Shown one piece after another: positions 8,301 to 16,591 of a stretch of 64,000 nucleotides of DNA. The DNA is taken from positions 79,156-143,155 of the forward strand of contig JBBDJB010000021.1 in the NCBI GenBank assembly GCA_040880125.1, written 5' to 3'. Position 1 is the first letter of the stretch. Each line of letters starts with the position of its first letter. Both the position numbers and the translations under genes were made by a program. Under the pieces are notes generated by a model. It saw only the letters and a list, made by a program, of their open reading frames with translations, did not search any database and was not told the DNA's origin. The DNA is from JBBDJB01 sp040880125 (GTDB lineage: Bacteria > Planctomycetota > Planctomycetia > Pirellulales > JBBDJB01).

Positions 8301-8999
8301 ATGAAGACGCACGTTACTTGGATCGCCGGTGTCGGCTGTCTCGCCCTCTCCCTTTGCACGGCAGGCTGCAATGACGCGACCACCGACGAGGCATCGGTCG
8401 ATACGAACCGGCCACTGGCGGACCCGGCCGAAGACGTCGGCCGGCCGCGGCCCCGCGCGGACGTAGAGCCCGAACCCGAGCCTGAACCGCCTGCCGAGCC
8501 GCAGATCCCCGAAGTGCAACTGACCGAGAAGGTCGAGCAGGAGTGCTTTGTGAAGGTGAGCGACATGATGCCCGAGATGGAACTGACCACGCTGGACGGC
8601 CAGACGCAGAAGCTGCAGGATCTGTACGGCGAGCAGGCGACGGTGGTCTTTTTCTGGCGGGCCGACCATCCCTTTGCACGGTCGCTGTTCGACGACATGG
8701 GCCCGGAGATCGCCCGACCCCGCGCGGAACAGCAGGTTCAGGTGATCGGCATCGCGGAGGACCCGGCCGAGGTGGTGCAGCCGGTCGTCGATGAGGTCCA
8801 GCCCGGATTTCCCGTGCTGCTCGATTCGGACGGCATGGCGCTAGCCAAAGTCGGCACGGAAAAGTTGATGCCGCGGACCTACCTGCTCGACCCGACCGGC
8901 AAAATCCTATGGTTCGACGTCGAGTATTCCCGCAGCACGCGCCGCGACCTGTCCGAAGCGCTCGATGCGATGGTCGGGCCGGTCTCCGGCGGCGAGTAG
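8301..8999 (+). CDS. lipoprotein with thioredoxin/AhpC-TSA fold lacking CxxC
   Basis: The 232-residue product starts with a lipoprotein signal (hydrophobic core, then TAGC with cysteine near residue 22), a Pro/Glu-rich linker of repeated EPEP units, and a TlpA/peroxiredoxin-like domain from about residue 85. The segment that normally reads FWATWCPPC is FFWRADHPFARS here, so both redox cysteines are absent. Remaining landmarks of the fold are present: VIGIAEDP, PVLLDSDG and MPRTYLLDPTGKI. It is therefore probably a binding or structural thioredoxin-fold protein, anchored in a membrane and facing the periplasm. ATG 8301 is chosen because it starts the signal peptide; the frame is open further upstream but without one. 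Confidence 0.75.
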   Translation: MKTHVTWIAGVGCLALSLCTAGCNDATTDEASVDTNRPLADPAEDVGRPRPRADVEPEPEPEPPAEPQIPEVQLTEKVEQECFVKVSDMMPEMELTTLDGQTQKLQDLYGEQATVVFFWRADHPFARSLFDDMGPEIARPRAEQQVQVIGIAEDPAEVVQPVVDEVQPGFPVLLDSDGMALAKVGTEKLMPRTYLLDPTGKILWFDVEYSRSTRRDLSEALDAMVGPVSGGE

Positions 9000-9247
9000 T
9001 ACTTCGCGCCGGACTGAAGCCAGCATTGGCACGCAAGCGGCACTTCGGCCGCCCAAGACGCACAGCGGCTGGTCATCGCACCAGCGATTGCGCTCGCTTG
9101 ACATCGCTCCAGCCCCGTTCGAAGCTGGAGATAGCCGTATCGGCCTCGCGTTCATCATCTCCCCCACGAGCCGCCGTTTTGGTCACACCTGCTGAAAAGC
9201 AAAGCCGAGCCGCCGGCGATCCGAAGTCGCACCGCGAACCGCCGGCC

Positions 9248-9252
9248 GGAGG
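9248..9252 (+). promoter_or_regulatory. Shine-Dalgarno fixing the nitrilase start
   Basis: GGAGG lies ten bases before the GTG at 9263 and supports this non-ATG start over the much longer upstream open frame. Confidence 0.6.
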
Positions 9253-9262
9253 CGAAGGCCGC

Positions 9263-10114
9263 GTGTTCCGCGCCGCACTGGTTCAGACCGCCTGCTATCT
9301 CGGAGATATCGAGCGCAACTGCCAGTTGCACCTGGAGCACATCGAGGCTGCCCGAGCGGAAGGCGTCGACCTGATCGTCTTTCCCGAGCTCGCCCTGACC
9401 GGATACTTCATCCGGGACATGGTGCCGGACGTGGCACTGCCGGCCGATGCGCCCGCCATCCGCAGACTGATCGAAGCGGCGGGCAACGCGGACCTGGTGC
9501 TGGGCTTCGTCGAGGAGTCGGCTGGGCACCGATTTTACAACGCGGCGCTGTATGCCTCCGGCGGCGAGATCCTGCACGTGCATCGCAAGGTCTACCTGCC
9601 GACGTACGGCTTGTTCGGCGAGGGACGCTATTTTGCGCGGGGTGAGCGAGTGCGTGCCTTCGACACGGCCCGCTTTGGGCGAGTGGGGTTGGTCGTGTGC
9701 GAGGACTTCTGGCATCTGTCGGTGGCCACGATCATGCAGGCCGAAGGCGTCGACGTACTGATCTGCATCGCCAACTCGCCCGCCCGCGGCATGGCCGGCG
9801 AAACGATAGGTACGGCCGAGACATATGACCTGTTCACGCGCACCTTCGCCCGGCTGTTGGGCGCCGCGGTCATCTTCGTGAATCGCGTGGGCTTCGAAGA
9901 CGGGCTTTGCTTTTGGGGCGGCAGTCGGGTGGTCGACCCGGCCGGTAGCATCGTCGCCGAGGCCGCGCTGCTGGACGAAGCCCTGCTGGTGGCGACGATC
10001 GATACCGATGAAATCCGCCGCCAGCGGATCGCCACGCCACTGTCGCGCGACGAGCGGCTGCTGCTGACGACCGAAGAACTCAACCGCATCCGGCGTGCCC
10101 GCTATGAACAGTGA
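9263..10114 (+). CDS. nitrilase-superfamily amidohydrolase, probable glutaminase partner of NadE
   Basis: The 283-residue protein is a carbon-nitrogen hydrolase with the full Glu-Lys-Cys triad: E in FPELALTGYF, K in HRKVYLPTYGLFGEG, C in VVCEDFWH. The LPTYGLFGEGRYF segment is characteristic of the glutaminase domain of glutamine-dependent NAD synthetase, which frees ammonia for NAD formation. Its last codons overlap the start of nadE by 11 bases, so the two are co-translated as separate chains instead of the usual single fused protein. The GTG at 9263 is chosen because GGAGG lies at 9248-9252; the open frame further upstream (to 8909) overlaps the previous gene and encodes Arg-rich nonsense. 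A free-standing amidase role is possible. Confidence 0.85.
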   Translation: MFRAALVQTACYLGDIERNCQLHLEHIEAARAEGVDLIVFPELALTGYFIRDMVPDVALPADAPAIRRLIEAAGNADLVLGFVEESAGHRFYNAALYASGGEILHVHRKVYLPTYGLFGEGRYFARGERVRAFDTARFGRVGLVVCEDFWHLSVATIMQAEGVDVLICIANSPARGMAGETIGTAETYDLFTRTFARLLGAAVIFVNRVGFEDGLCFWGGSRVVDPAGSIVAEAALLDEALLVATIDTDEIRRQRIATPLSRDERLLLTTEELNRIRRARYEQ

Positions 10115-10943
10115 CGCCAACGCCGACGTGCTTGCCATCAACCCGCACCTGGTGGAGCAGATCCTCACCCGGTTCATTCGGGCGGAGATCCATCGCACGG
10201 GCTTTCGCCGCGGCGTATTAGGGCTCTCCGGCGGAGTCGACTCCAGCACGGTCGCCGTCTTGGCGGCCCGGGCGCTGGGGCCGAAGAATGTCCTGGCGGT
10301 GACGATGCCATACAAAACGTCGAGCGAAGCGACCGTCCACGACAGCCGCCGCGTGGTCGAGGCGCTCGGCGTCCAGACGCTCGACGTGCCGATCAGCGAA
10401 CAGATCGACGCCTACTTCGCCCGTTTCCCGGAGGCCCCGAAGCTTCGCCTGGCCAACAAGTGCGCCCGGGAGCGGATGACGGTGCTGTACGACCAAAGTG
10501 CAGCATTTGAAGGCCTGGTGATCGGCACCAGTAACAAGAGCGAGCTGCTGTTGGGCTACAGCACGCAGTTCGGCGACCTGGCCTCGGCGATCAACCCTGT
10601 GGGCGATCTGTACAAGACGCAGCTTCGCGTGCTCGCGGAACACCTCGGCGTCCCGCGGCCGATTCTCGACAAGACCCCTACCGGCGACCTGTGGGTTGGT
10701 CAGACCGACGAAGGCGAATTGGGATTCTCGTACGACGAGGTAGATCAGTTGCTGGTGCTGGCCGTCGACCGCCGCATGGGGCGCGATGCCCTCTTGCGGC
10801 GCGGGTTCAAGGCCGACTTCGTCGACCGCGTCATGGAGATGGTCCGCCGCAATCAGTACAAGCGCCAGCCGCCGGTGATCGCGAAGCTCTCGCATCGCAC
10901 CATGGACCGCGACTTCCGCTACGCCCGCGATTGGGGCACCTAG
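10104..10943 (+). CDS. nadE: NAD synthetase (synthetase domain only)
   Basis: NadE amidates nicotinate adenine dinucleotide to NAD with ATP. This 279-residue protein has the ATP-pyrophosphatase loop GLSGGVDSSTV, the GTSNKSE motif, the FGDLASAINPVGDLYKT segment and TPTGDLWVGQTDEGELGFSYDEVD. It has only the synthetase domain; the glutaminase activity is likely supplied by the overlapping nitrilase gene. ATG 10104 sits inside the last codons of that gene, which suggests translational coupling; a GTG at 10095 is an alternative. The stop codon overlaps the stop of the ceramidase-family gene on the other strand by two bases, so the two transcription units converge with no spacer. Confidence 0.93.
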   Translation: MNSDANADVLAINPHLVEQILTRFIRAEIHRTGFRRGVLGLSGGVDSSTVAVLAARALGPKNVLAVTMPYKTSSEATVHDSRRVVEALGVQTLDVPISEQIDAYFARFPEAPKLRLANKCARERMTVLYDQSAAFEGLVIGTSNKSELLLGYSTQFGDLASAINPVGDLYKTQLRVLAEHLGVPRPILDKTPTGDLWVGQTDEGELGFSYDEVDQLLVLAVDRRMGRDALLRRGFKADFVDRVMEMVRRNQYKRQPPVIAKLSHRTMDRDFRYARDWGT

Positions 10944-12397
10944 TCGCTCGCTTTTCCCGGCCCCTGCTTCAACTCGCGCATCAGGTCGAGAATGGTCTCG
11001 GTGATCCGTTCCGAGGCGTCCTTCTGCACGCGGTTGGTCCCCATCCACGTCTCATAGCCGCCCAGCTCATGCTGCTCGGGCGTGGGCAGGTAGCCGTGAT
11101 AGTCGTTGGCCAGCTCGATCGTAAAGGTCGATGCAAAGGGCGATTCTTCCTTAATCTCCAGGCCGATATCGGTAAAGACCTCGAACGGAATGGCGGCGAT
11201 TGCCAGTTCGCCGATCCGCACGACCTGCAGCGGGATGGAAACCTCGTCCGGCCCGTCCAGCAGCCTCTGGACCCGCTGGGCGTAAATCCGCTCGTAGGGG
11301 TGGTGCTGCGGCGCGTCCTCCGGCTGGGCCAACCGTTCGGCGAAGTACTTCTGCATCGCTTCGTCCGGTTTGCGGAACTTCAGCGTCAGTTCTCGACGGG
11401 CCGAACCGAGCGGCACCCAGGCGTGATATTCAACCTCCGCGTGCGCTTCGGTTACCCGGCGAGCGATCAGTTCGGCGACTTCGGCCATCTTCTCGTAGCT
11501 CTCGTAGCGTTTGCTGTCGCGCGCCCGGAAGTTAATGTTGTTCACATCGCCGCTGGTCCCGTTGGAAAGCATCCCGACAAACGGCGGATCGCTCGACTCG
11601 GCCTCCAGCAGCTCTCCGATTCGCCGCGAGAAGATGCCGAAGTAGTCGGCGGAGACGTCGCCGCCGTTCACGCCACCGACGTAGTGCAGCGAGTAGTTGG
11701 CCAGCAGCGCCAGCGGCTTTCCGTTGATGGACTGTACGCTGATGAAGGAAACCTCCGGATCCACCGGCCCGGCCGGGCGAACCAGCGCGGCACTGCCCCG
11801 CGGCGGATTCATCCGCACCTGGTCGACTCCGCCGAACGGGTTGTGCCGCAGCTCCGGATCACTGACGTACCAGCGGCGGTTGAACACCTGTGACGGCTCG
11901 TCGACCGCGCCCCAGCCGATGCGGGCCGGCGTGAGATTCTCCACCGCACGCCGCACGGCGTCCGTGATTCCCCGGGCCAGTATTGGAGCGTAGCGTTCGC
12001 TTTCCGCCTGTGTCGCGGAGTGAGTATGCGTGGCCGCCATCAGGATATTCTCCGGCGGCAAGTCGGTCTCCTCGGCGATCGTCTCCCGGGCACGCTCGTA
12101 CACCTGCCGCACGATGCCCAGGTTGTCGCAAATGACAACGCCGATCCGTGTCTGGCCGTCGTCGAGCACCAGGCAACGCGCGTGCAGCTTGTCGTGAATC
12201 GCAGTGGCGGGAAAAGGTGCGAACCCACCGACGACGGTCTCGCCCAGCGGCGGAGTGATGTCGGCGGTCGCCGCGCCTGCACGGAAGACGCGTTCGGTGG
12301 CTGCTGGCTGAGCCGATGCTTTTCCGCTGAGAAGTGAAGTCAGGAGAATCGTCAACACGAGGGTCAGCAGCACGGGTCGCTTCATGCTTCGTCTCAT
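10940..12397 (-). CDS. neutral/alkaline non-lysosomal ceramidase family protein, exported
   Basis: The 485-residue protein has a signal peptide (MKRPVLLTLVLTILLTSLL, cleavage near AKASA-like GKASAQ). The mature part begins RAGAATADITPP, followed by zinc-ligand motif AATHTHSATQ, NYSLHYVGG with a further histidine, and SNGTSGDVNN at the position of the nucleophile loop of neutral ceramidases. Ceramidases of this group hydrolyse the amide of ceramide outside the cytoplasm, but planctomycetes have many paralogues with untested substrates, so an N-acyl or other amide substrate is equally possible. The ATG at 12397 is taken because it opens the signal peptide; an alternative ATG is at 12385. It converges on nadE with overlapping stops. 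Confidence 0.85.
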   Translation of the reverse strand: MRRSMKRPVLLTLVLTILLTSLLSGKASAQPAATERVFRAGAATADITPPLGETVVGGFAPFPATAIHDKLHARCLVLDDGQTRIGVVICDNLGIVRQVYERARETIAEETDLPPENILMAATHTHSATQAESERYAPILARGITDAVRRAVENLTPARIGWGAVDEPSQVFNRRWYVSDPELRHNPFGGVDQVRMNPPRGSAALVRPAGPVDPEVSFISVQSINGKPLALLANYSLHYVGGVNGGDVSADYFGIFSRRIGELLEAESSDPPFVGMLSNGTSGDVNNINFRARDSKRYESYEKMAEVAELIARRVTEAHAEVEYHAWVPLGSARRELTLKFRKPDEAMQKYFAERLAQPEDAPQHHPYERIYAQRVQRLLDGPDEVSIPLQVVRIGELAIAAIPFEVFTDIGLEIKEESPFASTFTIELANDYHGYLPTPEQHELGGYETWMGTNRVQKDASERITETILDLMRELKQGPGKASD

Positions 12398-12430
12398 CGA
12401 TTTACAGGACGGGTTTTCAATCGCGGATGG

Positions 12431-12450
12431 CACAGACATACCCGAGTGTG
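12431..12450. repeat. degenerate copy of the 20-bp palindromic repeat
   Basis: CACAGACATACCCGAGTGTG keeps the left arm of the consensus and has a decayed right arm; it lies upstream of the ceramidase-family gene. Confidence 0.5.
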
Positions 12451-12562
12451 CCGAACAACGCGAATGGCTCTCTCCCCGGCTAGCCATTTCGTAGCTGAAT
12501 CTCACTCTGTCTGGCCCCTCGTTAGCAGTCGGCCAGGTTTTTGCCTCCTCTTCCAGCTTCTC

Positions 12563-12592
12563 CCAGTGGAGAGGGATCCAGTGGAGAGGGAT
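12563..12592. repeat. exact 15-bp tandem duplication
   Basis: CCAGTGGAGAGGGAT occurs at 12563-12577 and again directly at 12578-12592, between the YbaK-type gene and the ceramidase-family gene. The unit contains GGAGAGGGAT but no start codon follows on the plus strand. It looks like a recent slippage duplication. Confidence 0.8.
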
Positions 12593-12621
12593 CCATATGG
12601 CGAGTGAGCCCACCCCCCACG

Positions 12622-13101
12622 CTACGCCCCGGCGTGCTCCGGCGCGGAGAACTCGATCACCTTCGGCTGCACAAGCCGCTCGAAGTCGGCGTATGACAAG
12701 CGAATCAGTTCGCTGTGCGTGCCGGCGTTAAACGCGATCTGATCGTCCTCGGCCAGTTGCGCGGCGGCGTAAACGTCCATGTCGTACAGGTTGCCGAACG
12801 GCGGCATCGCGCCGACCTCACAGCCGGGGAACAGGTCGCAAAACTCCTGCTCGCTGGCCAGCGAAACCTCGCCGGCTCCCAACTCTTGCTTCAGCTTCTC
12901 CAGGTCGACCTGATACGACGCCGGCAGCACGGCCATCGACAAGCGGCCGTCGACATTGACCACCACGGTCTTGGCCAACTCCTTGCCGGGCACGTGCGCC
13001 GAAGCCGCGATCTCTTGCGCCGTGTACGCCGGCGAGTGGTGAATGGTGACGTAGCGGACCCCTTGCTGATCGAGGAACTGCTTAAGCTTTTCGACTGGCA
13101 T
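12622..13101 (-). CDS. YbaK/EbsC/ProX-type aminoacyl-tRNA deacylase
   Basis: Proteins of this fold hydrolyse mischarged aminoacyl-tRNA in trans, for example Cys-tRNA-Pro or Ala-tRNA-Pro. The 159-residue product has the conserved lysine in ELAKTVVV, the strand VDGRLSMAVLPAS and the GAMPPFG loop equivalent to the GxxPPFG motif that forms the substrate pocket. Which tRNA it edits cannot be told from motifs alone; the near-universal YbaK lysine is present. A textbook Shine-Dalgarno AAGGAG (minus strand, 13108-13113) lies six bases before the ATG at 13101 and rules out the longer frame to 13146. It is followed downstream only by the ceramidase gene on the same strand, 224 bases away. Confidence 0.87.
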   Translation of the reverse strand: MPVEKLKQFLDQQGVRYVTIHHSPAYTAQEIAASAHVPGKELAKTVVVNVDGRLSMAVLPASYQVDLEKLKQELGAGEVSLASEQEFCDLFPGCEVGAMPPFGNLYDMDVYAAAQLAEDDQIAFNAGTHSELIRLSYADFERLVQPKVIEFSAPEHAGA

Positions 13102-13107
13102 GACAAT

Positions 13108-13113
13108 CTCCTT
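13108..13113 (-). promoter_or_regulatory. Shine-Dalgarno of the YbaK-type gene
   Basis: AAGGAG six bases before the ATG at 13101 decides the start. Confidence 0.85.
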
Positions 13114-13156
13114 GATCTTGCGAATTCCGTTGCGCTGACACCTCATGGAATAAGCG

Positions 13157-13176
13157 CACAGACAGGAATGTTTGTG
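13157..13176. repeat. 20-bp palindromic intergenic repeat
   Basis: CACAGACA-GGAA-TGTTTGTG differs from a perfect palindrome by one base and, like the copy at 3750, is followed by CCAC. It lies in the 81-base gap upstream of the YbaK-type gene and just past the end of the aldehyde dehydrogenase gene. Confidence 0.75.
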
Positions 13177-13182
13177 CCACCT

Positions 13183-14541
13183 CTACTGGATCCAAACGGT
13201 CTTGATGTTGACAAACTCTCGAATGCCGACCCCGGCGAGTTCCCGGCCATAGCCGGAGCGTTTCACGCCGCCGAAGGGAACCCGCGGATCGGACTTGACC
13301 ATCTCGTTGACGAAGACGCAGCCGGACTCGATCTTCGCGGCCAGCTTGGCGGCCCTATCCGTGTCCGGCGTTACAATGCACGCCCCCAGCCCGAACGTGC
13401 TGCGGTTGGCTAACTCGACCAGCTCCTCGGCGCTGCCGCCACGTGTTACGGCCGCCAACGGGCCGAACGTCTCTTCCTCGAAGGCGACCATGCCGGGCCG
13501 CACGCCGGTCAATACGGTGGGGGCGTAAAAGTACCCGTCCCGATTGATTCGCTGCCCGCCCAGCCGTAGCTCTGCGCCGTCGTGGATGCTCTTTTGAACC
13601 TGGTCGTGCAGGTCGATCAGCAGATCCTCGCGGGCGAGCGGACCGATTTGCGTCTCGCGATCCCGCGGGTCACCGATCTTGAGCGATTCCATCTGGGCGA
13701 TGAGTGCCTCTTCGAAGCGATCGGCAATCGGCTCCTCGACCAGAAACCGCTTGGCGGCGATGCAGCTCTGGCCCGCGTTGATGGTGCGCGACTTACACGC
13801 CAGCTCGGCTGCCTGCTGCGGATCGGCGTCGGCCAGGACAAGCATCGGATCGGAGCCGCCCAGTTCCAGCACGCTCTTTTTGATGTGCTTGCCGGCCTGC
13901 GCGGCGACGGACTTGCCGGCCCGTTCGCTGCCGGTGAGCGTCACCGCCCGCACGGCCGAGTGGGCGATCACGTCGTCCACCTTCGAGGTCGGAATCATCA
14001 GCGCCGTAAACACGCCCGGCGGAAAGCCGGACTGGTGAAACAGCTCTTCGATGGCCGTCGCGCAGCCCGGCACGTTCGAAGCGTGCTTGAGCAGGCCCAC
14101 GTTACCGGCCATCACCCCCGGGGCCGCGAAGCGGAACACCTGCCAGTACGGAAAGTTCCACGGCATGATCGCCAGGACCGGGCCGATCGGATCGTGGCGG
14201 ACGTAGCTGCGTGTGGCGTCCGTCTCGATCATCCGCTCGGCCAGGTAGCTTTCGGCGTGCTCGGCGTAATGCTCGCAGACCCAAGCGCACTTTTCGATCT
14301 CGCCTTCCGCCTGGGTGATGGGCTTGCCCATCTCGTCGGTCATTACGCCGGCCAGCCGCGGCTTCTGGTCGCGCAGAGCGGCCGCCAACGTGCGCATCTT
14401 CTCGGCCCGTTCGGCGAAAGCAACGTCTCGCCACTGGCGAAATGCCGCCTCGGCCTGCTCGAGCCGCTGTTCCACCTGGGCGTCATCGAGCTCGGGATAA
14501 TCCGTCAGCGGCTGTTCGGTGGTGGGATTGATTCCCCGCAT
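13183..14541 (-). CDS. NAD(P)-dependent aldehyde dehydrogenase, succinate-semialdehyde dehydrogenase type
   Basis: The 452-residue enzyme belongs to the aldehyde dehydrogenase superfamily: MPWNFPYWQ cofactor segment, general-base glutamate in VLELGGSDP, nucleophilic cysteine in NAGQSCIAAKR, EETFGPLA, and the C-terminal PFGGVKRSGYGREL. The short length and the INPTTEQ N-terminus match the GabD1-like succinate-semialdehyde branch, which oxidises succinate or related semialdehydes. A 2-oxoglutarate-semialdehyde role would fit with the deaminase-like gene at 5170-6078, but the genes are 7 kb apart and this is inference only. ATG 14541 gives the family-typical N-terminus. The gene is flanked on both sides by copies of the palindromic repeat. 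Confidence 0.9.
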   Translation of the reverse strand: MRGINPTTEQPLTDYPELDDAQVEQRLEQAEAAFRQWRDVAFAERAEKMRTLAAALRDQKPRLAGVMTDEMGKPITQAEGEIEKCAWVCEHYAEHAESYLAERMIETDATRSYVRHDPIGPVLAIMPWNFPYWQVFRFAAPGVMAGNVGLLKHASNVPGCATAIEELFHQSGFPPGVFTALMIPTSKVDDVIAHSAVRAVTLTGSERAGKSVAAQAGKHIKKSVLELGGSDPMLVLADADPQQAAELACKSRTINAGQSCIAAKRFLVEEPIADRFEEALIAQMESLKIGDPRDRETQIGPLAREDLLIDLHDQVQKSIHDGAELRLGGQRINRDGYFYAPTVLTGVRPGMVAFEEETFGPLAAVTRGGSAEELVELANRSTFGLGACIVTPDTDRAAKLAAKIESGCVFVNEMVKSDPRVPFGGVKRSGYGRELAGVGIREFVNIKTVWIQ

Positions 14542-14650
14542 GTGCCGCCCATTTTTTGGTGTGATGCTTCGAACTGTGGTCGCTGAATTCGTGAGAATTT
14601 CAGTCTGTTCCCGGCCTCGGCTGAACTCTCACGAGTCCAGCTACCCGTGA

Positions 14651-14670
14651 CACAGACATTCCTGCCTGTG
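14651..14670. repeat. 20-bp palindromic intergenic repeat
   Basis: CACAGACATTCCTGCCTGTG has one mismatch to the consensus and is in the opposite orientation to the copies at 3750 and 13157. Confidence 0.75.
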
Positions 14671-14824
14671 CTCGATCGGCGTGGTGGCCCTTCAGCCGAA
14701 CGATACTCGCACAGCCGACCCTACGATCTTACCCCCTCTCCGGCCTTGCCTTGAGGGAAGCGAGACAATAGGAACCCGCAACCTGCGTGCCAACGACGCT
14801 CGTTGGCGACGATTTAGAAGGGCT

Positions 14825-14846
14825 CAGTCAGGAATGTCTATGCCAC
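14825..14846. repeat. half-decayed copy of the palindromic repeat
   Basis: The stretch AGGAATGTCTATGCCACGG is near-identical to the right half and CCAC tail of the copy at 3750, while the left arm is damaged. Confidence 0.5.
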
Positions 14847-14881
14847 GGTAGCCACGTGGCCAGCCGGGCCATGCCGCGGCT

Positions 14882-16591
14882 TTATCCGCCGGCCGCCCCT
14901 GCTTCTGCCTCCTGCACGTCAGGCTCCTCTGCGTCCTGCGTGGCCGCTTGAGCCGGGTCTGCATCGGCAGTGTCGATGGTCTGGCTGAGCCAGGCCGCGG
15001 CCTCGTCGACAGTCTGGCGATTTTCGTCACGGTCGACCAGATAGTTCGCGTTTTGCATCGCCTGCTGGCGTATCTCGCCGATCAACGGCCGCAAAGCCTC
15101 GACGACGTCCTCTCGCCCGGCAGCCGAGGGCGAGAGCAGCAACACCGCGTCATAGGGCGGAATCGCCTGGGCCGGATCCTCCAGCAGCACCAGGTCGTAT
15201 GCCTTGATGCGGCCGTCGCTGGAGAAGGCCGAAATCACGTCGACTTCTCCATTGGCGATCGCGTCGTACATGAAGGTCGAGTCGTAGCTCGTGCGGTCGG
15301 CGAATTGCAGTCCGTACGCCCGGCGAAGGCTGTCCCACTCCGGCCGGCCGAAGAACTCGTAGTCGCTGCCGATCATCATCTCGCCGTCGTGCTCCGCCAG
15401 ATCGCCGATTGTACGGATGTCGAGCTGATCGGCGCGCTCGCGCCGCATGGCCAGGGCGTAGGCGTTTTCAAAGCCGAGCGACCCCAGCGAGCGGACGTCG
15501 TGCTCGCCGGCGAGCCAGCCGGCCACCTCGGCCAGCACCTTCCATCCGGCGGCCGAACCCTCGCGGTCCATGTAGTTCGCCCAGATCGTTCCGGTGTAAT
15601 CGACATAGCAGTCGATCTCGCCGCTGACCAGGCCGTCGAAAACCACCGTCGAGCCGAGGCTCTCGGTCTTGCTGACCTCGACGCCGGCATCTTGCAGCCG
15701 ATTGGCAATCAACTCCGCCAGGATGTACTGCTCAGTGAACGTCTTGGCGCCGACGACGATCGGCCGCCGATCGGCGGCTTCTTGTTCGGGGGCCGCTGCG
15801 CGTTGCCGGCCGGCGATCTGGTCCCGCGGCTGAATGGAGCGATACCACTGGAGCGCCTGCGGCGCCACCAGCCCAGCGACGACCACCACGGCCAACGTCG
15901 CACCGGCTCCCATCGCCAGCCGTGGGCGGCGCTCGTCCGCCGCGCGCTGCAGCGCGCCGATCAGCAGATCGAGCCCGATGGCCAACACGGCCGCCGCCAC
16001 GCAGCCGAAAAGCACGGCGGTCCAGTTCCGCGTCTGCAGACCCTGAAAAATGTAGTTGCCCAGGCAGCGTTGTCCGACGGGCGTAGCCAGCGTGGCGATG
16101 CCGACGGTCCACACGGTGGCCGTGCGAATGCCGGCCACGATCACTGGCAGGGCCAGCGGAAGTTCCACCTTCCACAGCACCTGCCAGGATGTCATGCCCA
16201 TTCCGCGGGCGGCCTCGGTCAGGGCGGGATCGACGTCCAGGATGCCCGTTACCGCGTTTCGGACCATGGGGAGCATGCTGTACAGCGTCAGGGCAATCAC
16301 CGTCGGATAGAAACCCAGTGCGGAGATCTCAAAGCCCATCACCCGCGAAGTGAATCCGCCCAGCGCGATCAGCACCGGCACCATCAACGCCAGCAGCGCC
16401 AGGCTCGGAATCGTCTGGATGATGCTGACCGCCGTGAGCGTGGGATAGCGCAGCGACCGCCGCCGCACGGCCAGCACCGCCAGCGGCAGGCTGATCGACA
16501 GCCCCAACAGCAGCGGCAGGATCGTGATCAGCAGATGATTGGCCAGGTTGCCCGGCAGCACTTCGAGCTGTTGGCGAAAGCTCTCGCTCAT
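14882..16591 (-). CDS. quaternary-amine ABC importer: permease fused to substrate-binding protein (OpuC/ProWX type)
   Basis: The 569-residue protein joins two parts usually encoded separately. Residues 1-255 form a ProW/OpuCB permease with about six helices and the EAARGMGMTSWQVLWKVELPLALP loop that docks the ATPase (EAA motif). Residues 285-535 are an OpuCC/ProX-like binding domain beginning VVGAKTFTEQYILAEL, with SLGSTVVFDGLVSGEID and the YVDYTGT box typical of glycine-betaine, choline or carnitine binders. The C-terminal tail is acidic and Ala-rich. The binding domain would sit on the outer face of the inner membrane, tethered by the permease. Its ATG overlaps the stop of the ATPase gene by four bases (ATGA), so the two are coupled. 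The likely role is osmoprotection. Confidence 0.92.
   Translation of the reverse strand: MSESFRQQLEVLPGNLANHLLITILPLLLGLSISLPLAVLAVRRRSLRYPTLTAVSIIQTIPSLALLALMVPVLIALGGFTSRVMGFEISALGFYPTVIALTLYSMLPMVRNAVTGILDVDPALTEAARGMGMTSWQVLWKVELPLALPVIVAGIRTATVWTVGIATLATPVGQRCLGNYIFQGLQTRNWTAVLFGCVAAAVLAIGLDLLIGALQRAADERRPRLAMGAGATLAVVVVAGLVAPQALQWYRSIQPRDQIAGRQRAAAPEQEAADRRPIVVGAKTFTEQYILAELIANRLQDAGVEVSKTESLGSTVVFDGLVSGEIDCYVDYTGTIWANYMDREGSAAGWKVLAEVAGWLAGEHDVRSLGSLGFENAYALAMRRERADQLDIRTIGDLAEHDGEMMIGSDYEFFGRPEWDSLRRAYGLQFADRTSYDSTFMYDAIANGEVDVISAFSSDGRIKAYDLVLLEDPAQAIPPYDAVLLLSPSAAGREDVVEALRPLIGEIRQQAMQNANYLVDRDENRQTVDEAAAWLSQTIDTADADPAQAATQDAEEPDVQEAEAGAAGG

Larger units (their letters stand above)
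14542..14881. other. 340-base intergenic region with repeat copies
   Basis: Between two minus-strand genes this stretch holds two copies or remnants of the palindromic repeat (14651-14670 and 14825-14846) and no convincing open frame. It must contain the promoter of the aldehyde dehydrogenase gene and the end of the ABC importer transcript; I see no clear -35/-10 pair or terminator. Confidence 0.6.

Noticed and set aside
10940..12397. The ceramidase-family gene as proof of a sphingolipid pathway together with the 34-39 kb module
   Set aside because: The genes are more than 20 kb apart and planctomycetes carry many such paralogues of unknown substrate, so the link is only suggestive.
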